Origin: Trebouxia sp. TZW2008
Lineage: Eukaryota > Chlorophyta > Trebouxiophyceae > Trebouxiales > Trebouxiaceae
Length of the DNA stretch: 64,000 bases
NCBI GenBank assembly: GCA_002118135.1
Contig: BDIU01000032.1
Span: 62,001-126,000 of the forward strand
Reading direction: 5' to 3'
Shown here: positions 23,501 through 33,600 of the stretch, one piece after another
Numbering within the stretch: position 1 is the stretch's first letter
Layout of the letters: every line of letters begins with the position of its first letter
Translations under genes and position numbers: made by a program
Notes under the pieces: model-generated
Told to the model about the DNA's origin: nothing
The model's database searches: none
What the model saw: the letters and a program-made list of their open reading frames with translations, nothing else

Positions 23501-24893
23501 AGCTTGCTCTTCGTCTAGCTTCTGACAGGTCATGCTTTGTCATACAGGCTAATATTTGCGTCATGCAGCTCAAATTTGCTTGGCCTTCTGCTGCTGCTAT
23601 GCAGGCACATTATGACACACAGTGTGTAACGCTCATGCACCCTGTTCATCCTCCTCCTTCAGATTTGGCACATATGTGATACATGATGTGCAATTCTGAC
23701 ATACCTTGTCTATGGCCCCTTCTTGAGCTGCAGCCAGCTTCTGCACAGGGAAGCCTGGCAGCTGACTCAACACTGTGCGCAACTCTGGCAGGAAGTGGCC
23801 CCAGCTGTGGCTGGGCTGTGGCAGCAGGGTGAATGTGGTTACCCAGCTGTCTGTGGAGCGATGCATTGCGCAGATGACCAACGACTGAGTGTCTGTTGGC
23901 GTGGACCATGCGTTGGGCTGGATTGCTGGCAGATGCGACTTCAGGTTGCAGGAGAACATTGGCTCCAGTGATGCGTCCAGCTCTGAGCAAAACAGAGAAA
24001 CATTGTGAGACATTTCAACACAATTCTGTTTTGCTGAACAATGGTAACATTGGGCTGTGCGCAGGGCAGAGGCACTTGGAGAGATACGTCACGACAAGTC
24101 TGTGTTGCTGAACAATAGCATTGTCCAGATTCAAGCAGTGCAAAGACACATGTAGAGACAGCAAGAGTTGCTGCACAATCGCATAGTCCAGCTTTGAGCA
24201 TAGCGCTGGCACGTCGAGAAACATGTCAGCACAAATCTGTGATACTGAAGAATGGCAAAATTCAACAGCTAGGCAAACACTATGTCGCACCTGCACTGAA
24301 ACCACTGAACTGCAAGGTGTCTGGTGTGTCCAGGTTCATGGTGGTCACATCAGTGTCAGAAGCGCTGACAATGAATATAAGGGCCTCACAGTGCGGATCG
24401 ACCTTGGAGGGGTACACTGTGATAGAGTCACCCTCAGGGCTGCCCTGCAGCAATATGTTTCAGCTTGACATCCAAGCACACAAGAAGGTCACGCAAGCAA
24501 ACGGAGACCTTCCACATAGTATGCTGACCTGGTGCAGCACACCACCATCCTCGGCTCTAGCATGGCCTGGACCAGCGAAAGTGCGCAAGCGGCCTTCAGC
24601 ACCTGAGCGCACACAGATGTGTGTGAGAGGTCAAGGCCTTGGCATATCTGAGTGGGTTAGCTGATGGCAAGGCTTACTGAAGGTGCAGCAGGTCAGGTCA
24701 AGATCCAGCTGTGTGCCCCTTTCTGAGGTCCACTTAGCGTCGAAACTGCAAGGCACATCAGTCTGACATTAACTCAAAGCGGACCAGGCTGGAAGGAACA
24801 AAGCAAGTGTGACAAGTCTTCACACCTCAGCTTTTCCACTCGAAAGGGCAGGGCCACGATTTGGCCCTGTGCAGTGACTTGCACGCCTGCCAT
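20538..24893 (-). CDS. TerD-like domain protein
   Basis: Ten exons (24826-24893, 24678-24745, 24529-24602, 24291-24444, 23705-23982, 23164-23328, 22037-22279, 21360-21557, 20863-21031, 20538-20623) join in phase to 500 residues. The first part has the TerD pattern: DAKWTSERGTQLDLDLTCCTF, SPEGDSITVYPSKV and ALIFIVSASDTD. A second, looser unit runs from VRLDFGWEG through KDGIIVELSALP, SIVITINNF and AHLRLTDVTAT to VVMAKMYK, and is split by an acidic proline/glutamate-rich insert of about 50 residues. The C terminus is an alanine-rich helix with a DDLDAQ repeat. TerD proteins of bacteria bind calcium through aspartates and act in stress resistance; eukaryotic members are little studied. Several introns hold arrays copied from exon edges. 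The final exon join (acceptor CCTCAG at 20624) is less certain than the rest. Confidence 0.7.
21601..21668. repeat. Copy of TerD-gene exon 8 acceptor edge
   Basis: A tandem duplication of about 69 bases: 21532-21600 spans the exon 8 acceptor and 21601-21668 repeats it with roughly 85% identity, including the CTTGCAA after the exon edge. Confidence 0.85.
22320..22915. repeat. Array of exon 7 edge copies in a TerD-gene intron
   Basis: At least five degraded copies of the 5' edge of exon 7 (original 22232-22290) follow one another, clearest at 22422 and 22588, with shorter ones near 22326, 22692, 22778 and 22851. Shared words are CTCTTGCTGCTCACTGC, TGTTTGCTCCCCCTGCAC and CAACACAAAATGTTGTCC-like spacers. 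Units are about 90-190 bases apart. Several keep an acceptor-like CTGCA on the minus strand. Confidence 0.85.
23420..23600. repeat. Copies of TerD-gene exon 6 acceptor edge
   Basis: The junction sequence at 23290-23345 (GCGGTCCTCATACTGCCTCAG, then the intron) recurs in changed form at 23425-23495, with a weaker further unit to about 23600. It is a degraded direct repeat within the intron. Confidence 0.6.
23983..24285. repeat. Degenerate tandem units in a TerD-gene intron
   Basis: Three to four units of roughly 70-90 bases share TCCAG(C)T-TGAGCA at one end and ACAA-TCTG-TGCTGAA-AATGG at the other. The first overlaps the exon 5 edge at 23975-23990. Confidence 0.55.
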
Positions 24894-25680
24894 GGCGGCA
24901 ACGCTTGGCAGAACAAAACACAGGTACTGGCCAAAAGCTGCGTGCAGCCTAGCTATTTAAGTCACAGTTGCGCATCGAGCATCAAGTGCCTTAACGATAG
25001 GATGTGCTCGGAGACTAGCCAGCAAACTAACTGCCTCTGTTCTCGCGATTCGTGTGCTTTGCGTACCAAGCAAGAGTCGCTTGTGCGATTGACATCTCTG
25101 ACACTGTCCCATTGCTAGATTTGCTCCGTGACTTCGCGAACCGTGTACGCACTGCGACTTCACGCTGGCATCACGACAGTCACCTGCCAGTCAATTCAGC
25201 AGTCGTTTTTCTGTCATTGGTACAGAACCAAGATCCCCAATGCTGTAACTTCTAATGCTGTAACTTGATTGCAACCAAACATACTTCTATGCTGTCAGCT
25301 GTCGCTAGCTAGCTGAGATGGCTCGCATGTCGAAATGTCTTGCCAGGCCCAATGCATTAATGGCATATGTATCGCGTGCGCCTCACAATCGTACATGTTC
25401 CCGTTACTTTTCTGCAAAACATCTTTGGGCCCTTGTCAGACCTGGACATGATTCTGCTGCATCAACACATCACCAGCTGCAGGCATGAGCACTGCGACAA
25501 GCTGAGCGTACCACTTCATACGGCATGAGTCTGTCACAGATTGCACAGTGCAACAGACCGCATCCCTTGACCTTTTGATGTTATGCACAGCCACAGGTGA
25601 ACGCTTCGCTTGACCCAAGGCACCCCTGCAAATTTTGCTGAGACCGTGTACAGTGGGACCGTCTTGTCTGTCCTTATTCG
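24894..25680. other. Between TerD-like start and DNAAF6 stop
   Basis: Upstream region of the TerD-like gene and 3' region of DNAAF6, both minus-strand. A short tandem CTAATGCTGTAACTT repeat is at 25238-25270. No coding exon was supported. Confidence 0.4.
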
Positions 25681-26684
25681 CTACCAGTCTCTGACAATGC
25701 GCATGCTGAGCACAAGCTGCTTTTTCTTTGCAATCCATTTTGCTGAGCTCTGCTTCTCGTTGATCTTGTGGGGAAGCGGCAAACAGAGCGCGCTAAGCAT
25801 ACAGCACGAAAAAGTGTCAGCAGGTGCACTGAGCAGACTGGCCGTCTTGCCTTGTCAGACGCAGCGTGTTGCTACTTACTAGATTGGAGAGGTGAGGAGC
25901 ACTTTTGTGGGCTGCACATCAAGGTCAAGCTCTGCAGCACACTTTACACAGCTCAGAAGGTAAGAAAACAATATTTCTAGACCATTGCAGCAGGCATTGC
26001 AGTTGAGTGGCACAATACTTGCCAGTCAAGGACGCAAGAGTGCAAGTACCTGACAGGCCTTTGGCCTTGGGCAGATCAATACGCAACTCCAGGTCCTCAC
26101 AACAAGCAGATGAAGCATCCTTGTCCATCATGCCTAGGAAGGCGTCTGTTGTGCTGACTGCCTGTTTGTACAAGAACGTATAGCTGCATGCATACGTGGA
26201 GCAACATAAGTCTGCTACTCTGCGGCTGTGTATACACAATTCAATCTGTAACAACAGCAGGCGCAGGTACTTCAGGGACCACACAACCTGCAGCAACTGC
26301 TGCCAAGCGCACCTGGGCGCTTCACGTGAATCATCTACAGGAAGTGCTGTGCTTTGCTGAGGCACTTCTTCATCGCCCCAGATGTTTTCAGCTGGCCTTG
26401 AATTTGAGTCTCGCCCGCTTGGTCTTGCAACAGGCTCATGATCAGCGTGATCAGTGCCAGCAGTTGGTGCGCGCGTGTGCTGACTGCCTTGCGACCCAGA
26501 CCTAGGCTGCTCAGATCTAGAACTTGACTCCTGAAGCGCAGCGCAGGAGTGAGCACTGTACGGGTTTCCGCCTGACCGAAATGCAACACGGGACATGCAG
26601 TTGCATGCAGACCTTGGCTTCGGGCGGCTGCAAGAGTTTTGACAGCGCTTCGTACTGATCAGCCATCGACATCACGTTTGCCAT
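25681..26684 (-). CDS. DNAAF6: Dynein axonemal assembly factor 6 (PIH1D3)
   Basis: Five exons (26613-26684, 26313-26530, 26050-26153, 25880-25931, 25681-25792) join in phase to 185 residues. The start MANVMSMADQYEALSKLLQP, the block NIWGDEEVP, the stretch DAFLGMMDKDASSACCEDLE and a C-terminal CS-like half (ELDLDVQPTKVLLTSP, YALCLPLPHKI) follow PIH1D3/DNAAF6 order. This protein is a cytoplasmic cofactor of HSP90/R2TP-type chaperones that preassembles dynein arms before transport into the cilium. It is slightly shorter than animal forms (about 214) because the variable linker and the end are short. The first intron is read as 26531-26612; a nearer acceptor would give an intron of only 35 bases and a wrong frame. 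It is a strong marker for motile cilia. Confidence 0.88.
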
Positions 26685-26990
26685 GCTGACGTACGTAGCT
26701 CGGCAACCCGCCGTTGATAGAAATGACAGGCACAAGTTGTGTCTGCTACAGCCGTTGCAGAGGCTGACTAAGATAGTGTGCAATTGACCAGTGCAACATT
26801 TAGTACAAGTGCTGTTATTGAACCAATGACTCGCATCTCGAACGCACTTTCGTGATGACACGACTGTTGCTTGTCCAAAGTATTGCACGCTCATCAACTT
26901 GCAATCTGAAACTAAAAATCATGCGCATGCGCTGATGGGTCTTGTTTAGTCATGAGCTTGCAAAGAGTGACGCAGTAGTCCTGACTAGAA

Positions 26991-28248
26991 TCAGGATTCT
27001 GTGGCAAACTTTCTGGATTCGATGTGAGCAAGCAAACCTTCACAAGCATCCTCCAGCAGGTCAAGCACCTGCAACAACAGGAGTCCATTGCTGCATGACT
27101 CATATGGGGAGTACCTCTGCAAAATTGACATCAAAGGAGATACGCATTGAAAGCATGCTGCATTGCAGTGTGCAGTGTGATGGCAAAGCATAGCAGCTTA
27201 ACATGTAAGAAACAATCCGTGTTCTGTGACCCAGCTAGCTAATGTTGCATGATACCTTCTCAAAACCTTCAGGGCCGCCAAAGTAGGGGTCTGGTACCTC
27301 CTGCAGCTCTTTCCACTCAGCCTTTGTCAGGTAGTTGCACATCAGCTGGATCTGCAAGACACAAACTCATTGTCAGCCTTTCAAGGAGCTTGTGTCATTT
27401 CAAACTGTCCATGCTGGTTGTCAAGTCAATTGCAGCAGTCATGCAGCGTTATGCTGACTCTCAAACTGCTCTTGGATCAGCAACGACTACATCGCTTGAC
27501 AAAACTTTAAGTGCAAAGCATGTTTAGGTAAGTCTGCGCATTAGCAAAGATATAGTGCAGACTTTTGTGCAGAAACTGTTTCATGACTTATGAAGTTAAA
27601 GCATGGTCTGACGGCATCTTTGAGGCACAGGGACTCACCTTGTTTTTGTAATCGCTTGGTATGGGCTTCTGCAAGTCATCTTTCCAATGTTGTGCGGCCT
27701 TGTTGATTTCCAGGTTGTTCTCAAAGTCCATGCCAATGATCATGTCAAACCTTTGAAAGTCTTCAGGCACCAATGGCCTGGATTTTGAGGTCAAATGAAT
27801 GTTCCTCTTTTTGGCTGCAGCTGTCATACGCTCATCTGCATCTTTGCCTTCATGGTATGCCCAATGATCCTTGGTGCCCATTTTGTACCTGCGAAAGATC
27901 TTTTCAATGCAATACTCAAAAATCTTGCTATGACACTGTGACCTGACTTGAAACGCTTTACTTGATAAGTGTTGATGCCATGCAAAGGCTGATGATGTGT
28001 GGCACATTCGTACCAATTCTCATTACCTCCGCCGGTACCGCATGAGTCAATGAAAAATTCATCAGATACCCCAGAACGGTCAACTACTGCTTTGAACACC
28101 GCTTCAGCTGTGGGACTGCGGCAGATGTTGCCTGGAACAGAGCCATTGATGTGAGTGCTTGACTGACAATCTCAGACAGTCAGCACAGCTGCAGGTCAGC
28201 TCATTAAAGCTGACCAAGGCACACGAACAGGACTTTTGTCTTCTTCAT
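26991..28248 (-). CDS. Low-molecular-weight protein tyrosine phosphatase
   Basis: Exons 28215-28248, 28014-28131, 27639-27888, 27256-27351 and 26991-27068 join in phase to 191 residues. The catalytic P-loop is VCLGNICRS near the N terminus (cysteine 10, arginine 16, split by the first intron), and the general-acid loop is VPDPYFGG. The plant-type SCGTGGGNENWY, AYHEGKDADERM, SRPLVPEDFQRFD and IIGMDFENN are present in order. The enzyme removes phosphate from tyrosines in the cytosol through a cysteinyl-phosphate intermediate. Length (about 160-190) and all key residues are normal, so it should be active. ATG at 28248 places the P-loop where the family has it. It lies 306 bases behind the DNAAF6 start in the same orientation. 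Confidence 0.93.
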
Positions 28249-29631
28249 GTCCGGTGCCAGGGCAGTGGAGGACTGCACACACGTTAAGACAAGTCACAAG
28301 CTGGCCAAAGCGTCACCAAACGCTCAGCATTGCCAGCACTGTCACCTCGCCAGTAGATTTGGGAGCCGCAGCCGTGACAGTCGCGTGTCGCTGGCTCTTC
28401 CAGCTGACAGGAAGGATGCGCGGTCGGGCTATTGCATGCCGCGATCCCTCAACTTTGGTCAAACTGCGCTTGCAGGCGGTAGCTCTGGTTCGCACTCGCT
28501 GATCAAAGCTCGACAAGCAGGACCGTCCAGCGCGCGCAACGCGAGCTTCAGCTGCACAAGTGCAGAACGCCTGAGCCATGAAGGGTTCACCTGCTGCGAT
28601 GTGTCGCGCCAGTCTGGTAAAGCCCGGAACGCAAACGCGATAAGCGACAAGCAGGCGTTTCGTGTAGGCGTTTCAGCTGTCTTGTGCCCTGTGCACGAGA
28701 GTGATTACTGCAGTGTCTGCAAGCTGCAGACGTGATTATGTGTTGAGGTGTTTCAGGTGTCCGCTCTGTTTATGCTCTACAACAGAAAACAAAATAGGCA
28801 TCCTGAAAGATTTTTAAAGAGCGGGCTATATCTTCTGAACTCAACGCGAGGCCTAGGGCAGTCCAAGTTAGTGAGTGCTAACTCAATGCTCACAGATCAG
28901 GACAGTCATGGCAAGGTGCAACAATGGTTGAACACATGAGCGTGTTTGAAAGTCATGCACAACTTACGACTTGATGACCTGTTTGAGCTGCTAGCTCCAG
29001 CACAGTATTGCAAGGAGCATCAGAGCTGGGCGCGAGTGTGTAATCATCTACCGTCTCAACTCACTTGTTGGCGCTGCAATGCTCGTCCTGAGATCTTGAG
29101 CCTATTGTTCTCCATGCGACGCTGAAGTTAGGCGTGGCAGCAAAATGTGCTCTGGCACTGCTGGACATCATGTAGCCAACTTGAAGCTGTCTGTTGACCA
29201 CGTATTGATTGTGTGCTGAGTTTCAGAGGGTCAGGTAGCTGTCTCAGAACAGGTGAGGACGTCTCCCTGTGTGATTGCTGTGATGGAATGCTGGAGCAGT
29301 ATGCTGGCAGGTGCATGTGCCAATCAGACTGAATCTGAGGATGATGTAGAGCCACTGTGCCCATGCTGCAGGACGCGTTCCAGCAACACTTGTCACCCTA
29401 CTGTGAAGGCAGCTGCGCATCAATACTTGAGCGTGTTGTCTCTAGGTGTCCAAGTGCGCCTCTGTCAGTTGCTGGTACGCTGCCACCAGCAGTATGACTG
29501 CCTTTCCATGCAGGGGCCATGCCAGCTCTCTTTGTCACAGCCCACCGCGTGCTGCTTAGATTTTCAGGTCCTGGCCTTTTGCCTTTGTAGCATAGAGCGG
29601 ACCCTCCATATTTGGGTTTGTGCGTATCTCA
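28249..29631. other. Between phosphatase start and RPA12 stop
   Basis: Holds the phosphatase promoter and the RPA12 3' region. Two plus-strand frames look somewhat protein-like: 28955-29125 (MHNLRLDDLFELLAPAQ..., 56 codons, with CWRC) and about 29314-29578 (SEDDVEPLCPCCRTR...). They do not join in an obvious way and overlap the RPA12 3' end, so no gene is called. Confidence 0.3.
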
Positions 29632-30457
29632 TCAAGTATTTTGCGAGTATTTGTGCCTGGAAACACAGCAACACAGATTTAGTCTGCATTGACTGCTCTA
29701 CAACAAACAGGTCAGACTTCAGCACAGTGTGATGTTGGCAGGATAAGCTTACTTGCACTTTTCACACTCGTAAAAGACAGTTTGGCCCTCGTCTGCAGAT
29801 CGTAGTTGCATAGTGTAATACTCTAGCCCAAAGTGACCACACTTGGGGCACTCCTCATCCACCTGTGATGTGACATAGTCTGTGTTTCTTCAGATCAACG
29901 CGATAATGTGAAATCGTCTGTCAGTCTGAAATTGACCTGCTGGTCCATCACACAACATGTTGCAGGGTATGCATAAATTGACTTGCAATGCCTCACAGCC
30001 AGCTGGACTTGAAAGGAACCTACTGTTGCTCTTGTCCGTGCATTTGTGATGTCATCACCAATTTCTAGCTTAACAAGAGGCACAAGGTTGTGTCGCCGTC
30101 TGAATTCCTGTCAAGCACCCAGCACCCGCTTTCACTTGACAAGTCACATGGGATCAAAGCTTGCAGCGCCAAGACTGACTGCCATGAAGCTAGGAAAACA
30201 AGGAGATCTAAATTGCGGCGAGTGCCTCACCTCCATGTCTGTGTGAGTGACCAACTTGACATCTTCTAGCTCTGCAAGTCATTCCGCTGTTGGCAGGCAG
30301 CTCATATGCCGCCACACGTTGCTGTGAAGCGATTATATGACGGCTGACCTTTCAAGGGTTTGATGTAATTGGAGCTTCTGCAGGCAGCAGTGCCGTTGAC
30401 TGGATCCAGGACCAGCAAGTCACCGCTGTAAGGGCAGAACTTCCAGTTTCGAGACAT
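29632..30457 (-). CDS. RPA12: RNA polymerase I subunit RPA12
   Basis: Five exons (30349-30457, 30231-30271, 30024-30107, 29753-29862, 29632-29656) join in phase to 122 residues, matching yeast A12.2 (125). The C-terminal TFIIS-like zinc ribbon is complete: ECPKCG, the catalytic-loop motif [11 protein letters not shown] and CEKCKHKYSQNT. This part supports RNA cleavage and elongation by Pol I in the nucleolus. The N-terminal ribbon, normally CxxCG...CxxC, is altered: FCPYSGDLL and ACRSSNY keep only one cysteine of each pair, so it probably cannot hold zinc in the usual way. Exon 3 is cut at GTAGGT to keep phase. The gene shares a 199-base upstream region with the U2AF-like gene. Confidence 0.9.
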
Positions 30458-30656
30458 CGCGCACAACACAACAAATGCACTGTCGAGTGCAGCACCAAAG
30501 GGTGCGAACTCAGGATCGATCGATCGGTTTTGTCCTGACAGATCAGTTGCATATGTGCGTCGCCATGCTGTTAGGGTCTGCCATGCTATGCTCTGCTCGT
30601 TGACTGCAACTGGAAATCAGCCTGCGACTCGAGAAGCAGCGGCAGAGACAAGCAAC
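30458..30656. promoter_or_regulatory. Bidirectional promoter region RPA12 / U2AF-like
   Basis: Only 199 bases separate two divergent ATG codons, so both promoters and leaders must lie in or overlap this stretch. It contains a GATCGATCGATCGG run near 30513. No TATA box is clear. Confidence 0.5.
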
Positions 30657-33600
30657 ATGCCACGCAGATCTAGGTCAAGGTCACGAGATCGTGAGCGCGA
30701 TAGCAAAAGGAGTAGGCACAGACGATCCAGGTCTCGGTCAAGGGATAGGCACCACAGGCATGACCGGAGTGATAGTCGAGACAGGTACGTTGGGCCATCG
30801 AAGATGCGCATCGTGACGACCCTTCAAGATTGCAATCAGTTTGTTCCACCAATATGCTGTTCAGGGGCCGGCATGGAGGGGGCGCCGGAGAAGGGGTATG
30901 CATGTTTGTGATCAACTGCACATAAGCTGTTAAGATGCCGGTCTAAACAAATATGTGCGTCCCTGCAGGCAGGTTCAGCACTGCAACAGTTGCAGCAGCA
31001 ACAACTTCAGAAGCAACTGCTCGCTCAGCAGATGCTGCTTCAGCAGCAGGTGATGTTTCTATGGTGCACCTGCTACTCTGCTCCTGTGCATAGCTTCTAA
31101 TATTTGGAGCTTGTGGCAGGCTCTTACTGGCGGCAACTTGTCATTGTCTAACAAGAAGCAGCGGGAGATTTATGTGGGTAACTTGACCATTGGCGTTGTG
31201 ACGGATACAATGCTGCGAGACCTTTTCAATGGTGCCCTTGCGCATCTTGTGCCAGATCCTGTGGCAAACCCACCAGTCATAAATGCTGCCCTGGACCCGT
31301 CAGGCAAGGTCTTGCAATGCTGCTGCTCTTCATGCAACAGCTGCTGGAAATGGAGAAAAAATTGGAATGCTGCACTGTGCCTAGCAGATGCAATGGTTGT
31401 TTCCAAAATGTGGCTTAGACTTGCCAACCAGCTTATGCATCATTTCATGACTTGCTTCAAAATTACTGAAACAGTAAAACAAGGCGAGCCATTGAGCACA
31501 TGCCAACACTAGCTCCATGCAGGCTTCAGCATTGGCAAATCAGCAGCGGCTTTTTGCTCTCCTTAGTAACATCATCAAACATCAGCATGATCATTTCTTA
31601 TATGCACTTTAAGGAGCCTCTGGTTGTGCTAAGTCTACGCAGATATCTGCTGTACCAACTGTTTTGGCCTGACTCCACACATGTGCTGTGCAGGACGTTT
31701 TGGCTTTGTGGAGTGTCGTACAGAGGAGCTAGCCACAGCCGGCATGCAGCTAGACAAGGTGGACCTATGTGGCCGCCACGTCAATGTGGGCAGGCCCAAA
31801 GGCTATGTTGAGCCGCCTGGTGGTGCAGCTGCAGTGCCCAAGCTGGACCTCACACAGATGTTCAGTGGGGCAGCAGCAGCAGGGCTCATGCCCAATGGGG
31901 GCTTGCCTGGCTCTGGTCCCATGCCCAACATGCCTGGGGGCCAAATTGCACCCCTGCCTGGCAACACCTACATGTCACCATTACCAGGTCAGCAGCTTCA
32001 TGCACAGCAACGTCTTCTGGGTCTCAAATCACACCTTCCACCTGGCAGCACCTACATGTCACCGTTACCTGGCCAACATCCCAGCGTGCAGCAACATATT
32101 AGGGGCCACATTGCACCTTTCTTTAGCAATACCTTCATGTCAACATTGCCGGGCAATTGGTGGCGGATCACGTACAGCCATGTAGCTGCTGCTTGTGCAA
32201 AGCTAATAGCAAACAAGTTTATGCAGCTTCAGCTCCAAACGGACGGATAGGTCGCTGAACAGGACACAGCTGCGACTCATTGGTTTTGCAAAACAAGTAA
32301 CTTGCTGTGACTTCACCTTCAATGCAAGTTTGCTTTATGCCTGAGCAGCAGTCAAGTCTGATGTCCCTGTGTCAGACTAGGCCTGCAGACAAACATGTAT
32401 ACATCTCAGCAATCGAAGGGCAGGCTTCACTTCATTGCCCAAAGTGATTCGTTGCCAGCTCCTGTTGATCACCCTTCAATTGGTGTAATTCTGGCAGACA
32501 TGGACCATGACAAGGCTATGTACATTCAAATCTGAAGTGTGCATGATCCCTGTCTGGTCCATGTGTGATATTACCATTCTGATAAAGTGATCTCTGCAGC
32601 TGCCGAAGTCACACGCCTGGACAAGGAATTCCACTCTGTTCAGTACCAAAAGGCATACAAGTATTCTAAGGTCTGCCTGTTGGACTGGACTAACATTCAC
32701 ATGAAGCAGGAAGCAACCAAAGCGAAAGGCTGAGCTTTCACTGCAAAACACAACAGGCTGATGCGAAGTCAGCTGCATACAGACAGCATTTGTGCTCTTG
32801 GTGCCATTTGGCGGTGCATCTGGAATGAATCATCACTTGATTCTGTGTTGCTGTCCCAGGCTGCAAAAGCGTATATGTATGGGCTTGAAAGAGTGTGTGT
32901 GTCTGTGGCTGCAGGGCCGCCTCAGCCAGCTGCCCCTGCTGGCCCTTCCAGGCTGCTCATGCTGAACCATCTCCTCACTGCCACTGCCATCTGGGACGAC
33001 CAAGAGCGCCAAGAGGTGCAACCACATCACCTTTTCTGCCTCAGTGTTTCTGCTTGAATAACTGACACATTGATCCAAAACTGCTGTTTGTTGTCTGTTG
33101 TCAATCAGTTGGCAACATGGCCATGAGGGTTTTGTCTGGATCAGCGTCACTTGATTTTGTGTAAGCCTGCCATTTGAGCCTATCAGGAGCGCCAAGAGGT
33201 ACAGCCATGCTGTTGACCTCCTGCCATGCTGCATCCCCGCTCCAAAATCTGCTTGTCGATTGTGACTGTAACACAGTGTCTGCTTGACGTCTGCACACAG
33301 CATGTCAGTCTGTTGCATGATATGTTGATGCTCATATGCACCTGCTAAGTTGATGTGGCAATGCTGCACATGCTCAGCAAAATAAGTTAAACGAGGCCTT
33401 GATTATATGCATTATTGCAGCTGATCTGTATGCATGTCCCATACTATTGAAACACTGTGGGTTGCACTAAGCTATGCTCATTGTGCAATGCAGCTTGAAG
33501 AGGATGTACGGGATGAGTGTGCTGATTATGGCACAGTGGAGGGTGTATGCATTCCTGTGCCACCCAAGACCATGCCTCCAAACGAGCCCGGCAGAGCCTA

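Noticed and set aside
26578..26612. Intron of 35 bases at the start of DNAAF6 exon 2
   Set aside because: Too short and out of phase; the acceptor at 26531 gives 82 bases and the right frame.
29253..29732. 159-codon open frame on the plus strand with CPCC
   Set aside because: It runs antisense through the RPA12 3' exon and has no matching upstream exon; the cysteine pair alone is not enough.
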